From assembly GCA_013360875.1 (NCBI GenBank), contig JABWAU010000059.1, forward strand, positions 1-38,984: a stretch of DNA of 38,984 nucleotides, given 5' to 3'. The notes beneath the pieces were generated by a model, which had not been told where the DNA came from, did not search any database, and worked only from the letters and a program-made list of their open reading frames with translations. The position numbers were made by a program, and so were the translations under genes. The stretch is from Anaerolineales bacterium. Lineage in GTDB: Bacteria; Chloroflexota; Anaerolineae; Anaerolineales; Villigracilaceae. Below, in pieces: positions 38,651 through 38,984 of the stretch; within the stretch, counting starts at the first letter, position 1; each line of letters starts with the position of its first letter.

Positions 38651-38984
38651 GGAATTCATGGAATTTGAGTGGGACCATTTGCCGCGGCGCCCCATCGAGC
38701 CCGCGACGCAGCACCCCAAAACCCATCCGCGGTGGGGTTTGCCACGTGCCGACGGCAGGGAAGTTTTTCTAGAAGCCCTGCACCAGTACTACATCTATCG
38801 CGGACATTTGTTGGGCTTCGTGCATCCGCCGGCTCAGGCAATCAATGAAGCCATCGACAACGCCAAAATACAGCATCCCAGCGCGGGGAGCGAACCCGTG
38901 CTCGTGGAACCTGTGTTGCGCGAGTACAGCATTCTGCATACCCCTTGGCACAAGGATCCCAATGCCCAGAATTTTCGGCCGGTG
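38646..38984 (+). CDS. Unrecognised plus-strand coding fragment
   Basis: An open frame of 113 codons to the window edge, GC-rich: MPEFMEFEWDHLPRRPIEPA, HPRWGLPRADGREVFLEALH, YIYRGHLLGFVHPPAQAINE, and near the end EPVLREYSILHTPWHKDPNA. The composition looks like a real protein but I recognise no family. The reading frame stays open upstream of 38646 as well, so the ATG is uncertain. It begins where the ATPase signal ends, so it belongs to the foreign sequence on the right of the junction. Confidence 0.5.
   Translation, partial: MPEFMEFEWDHLPRRPIEPATQHPKTHPRWGLPRADGREVFLEALHQYYIYRGHLLGFVHPPAQAINEAIDNAKIQHPSAGSEPVLVEPVLREYSILHTPWHKDPNAQNFRPV

Overview
The bulk of this window (about 420 to 38,630) looks like a chromosomal segment of a Chloroflexota bacterium, probably Anaerolineae. 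The evidence is indirect: moderate GC, strong AAGGAG-type ribosome binding sites, a run of TadE/TadG-type envelope proteins with a prepilin peptidase, and no outer-membrane genes. Both extreme ends look foreign to it. Bases 1 to about 410 encode a piece of an Oar-like TonB-dependent receptor, typical of diderm phyla such as Acidobacteriota. It runs head-on into an aldehyde dehydrogenase gene that stops in mid-frame. At the right end an ATPase gene is cut off before its ATP-binding N-box, and an unrelated plus-strand frame takes over. I read both as chimeric joins or recent rearrangements.

Layout. (1) 417-4,304: aldehyde dehydrogenase fragment, divergent ArsR/SufR-like regulator, FAD oxidoreductase, Tat-lipoprotein dienelactone hydrolase, PspC. 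(2) 4,389-18,031: dCMP deaminase, then a mostly minus-strand cell-surface region: two TadG-like proteins flanking a 1,174-residue beta-helix protein, a lipoprotein, glmS, a TadE protein, a TadE-Ig protein and a prepilin peptidase. The 5' leader of glmS carries what I believe is a glmS self-cleaving ribozyme. A copy of a dispersed palindromic repeat forms its P3-like hairpin. (3) 18,149-23,033: housekeeping genes murA (with the active-site Asp of fosfomycin-insensitive enzymes), trxB, mdh and a mitochondrial-type citrate synthase. (4) 23,132-32,134: two-component system, rhodanese, small proteins, a remnant cyclase domain, methyltransferase, SRPBCC protein, FAD oxidoreductase, PLP decarboxylase, PIG-L deacetylase and a membrane protein. 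The deacetylase is flanked by two pairs of the same palindromic repeat family. (5) 32,259-38,625: a defence island. It has a higBA toxin-antitoxin module with a consensus promoter, then a minus-strand operon: GHKL (MutL/MORC-like) ATPase, two unrecognised proteins, a C5 cytosine methyltransferase, a 76-residue protein and a Vsr endonuclease.

The strongest leads are the ribozyme with its embedded repeat, and the GHKL ATPase/Dcm/Vsr operon. The latter resembles the MutL/MORC-type restriction-modification-like neighbourhoods known from comparative genomics, but has two proteins I cannot assign.
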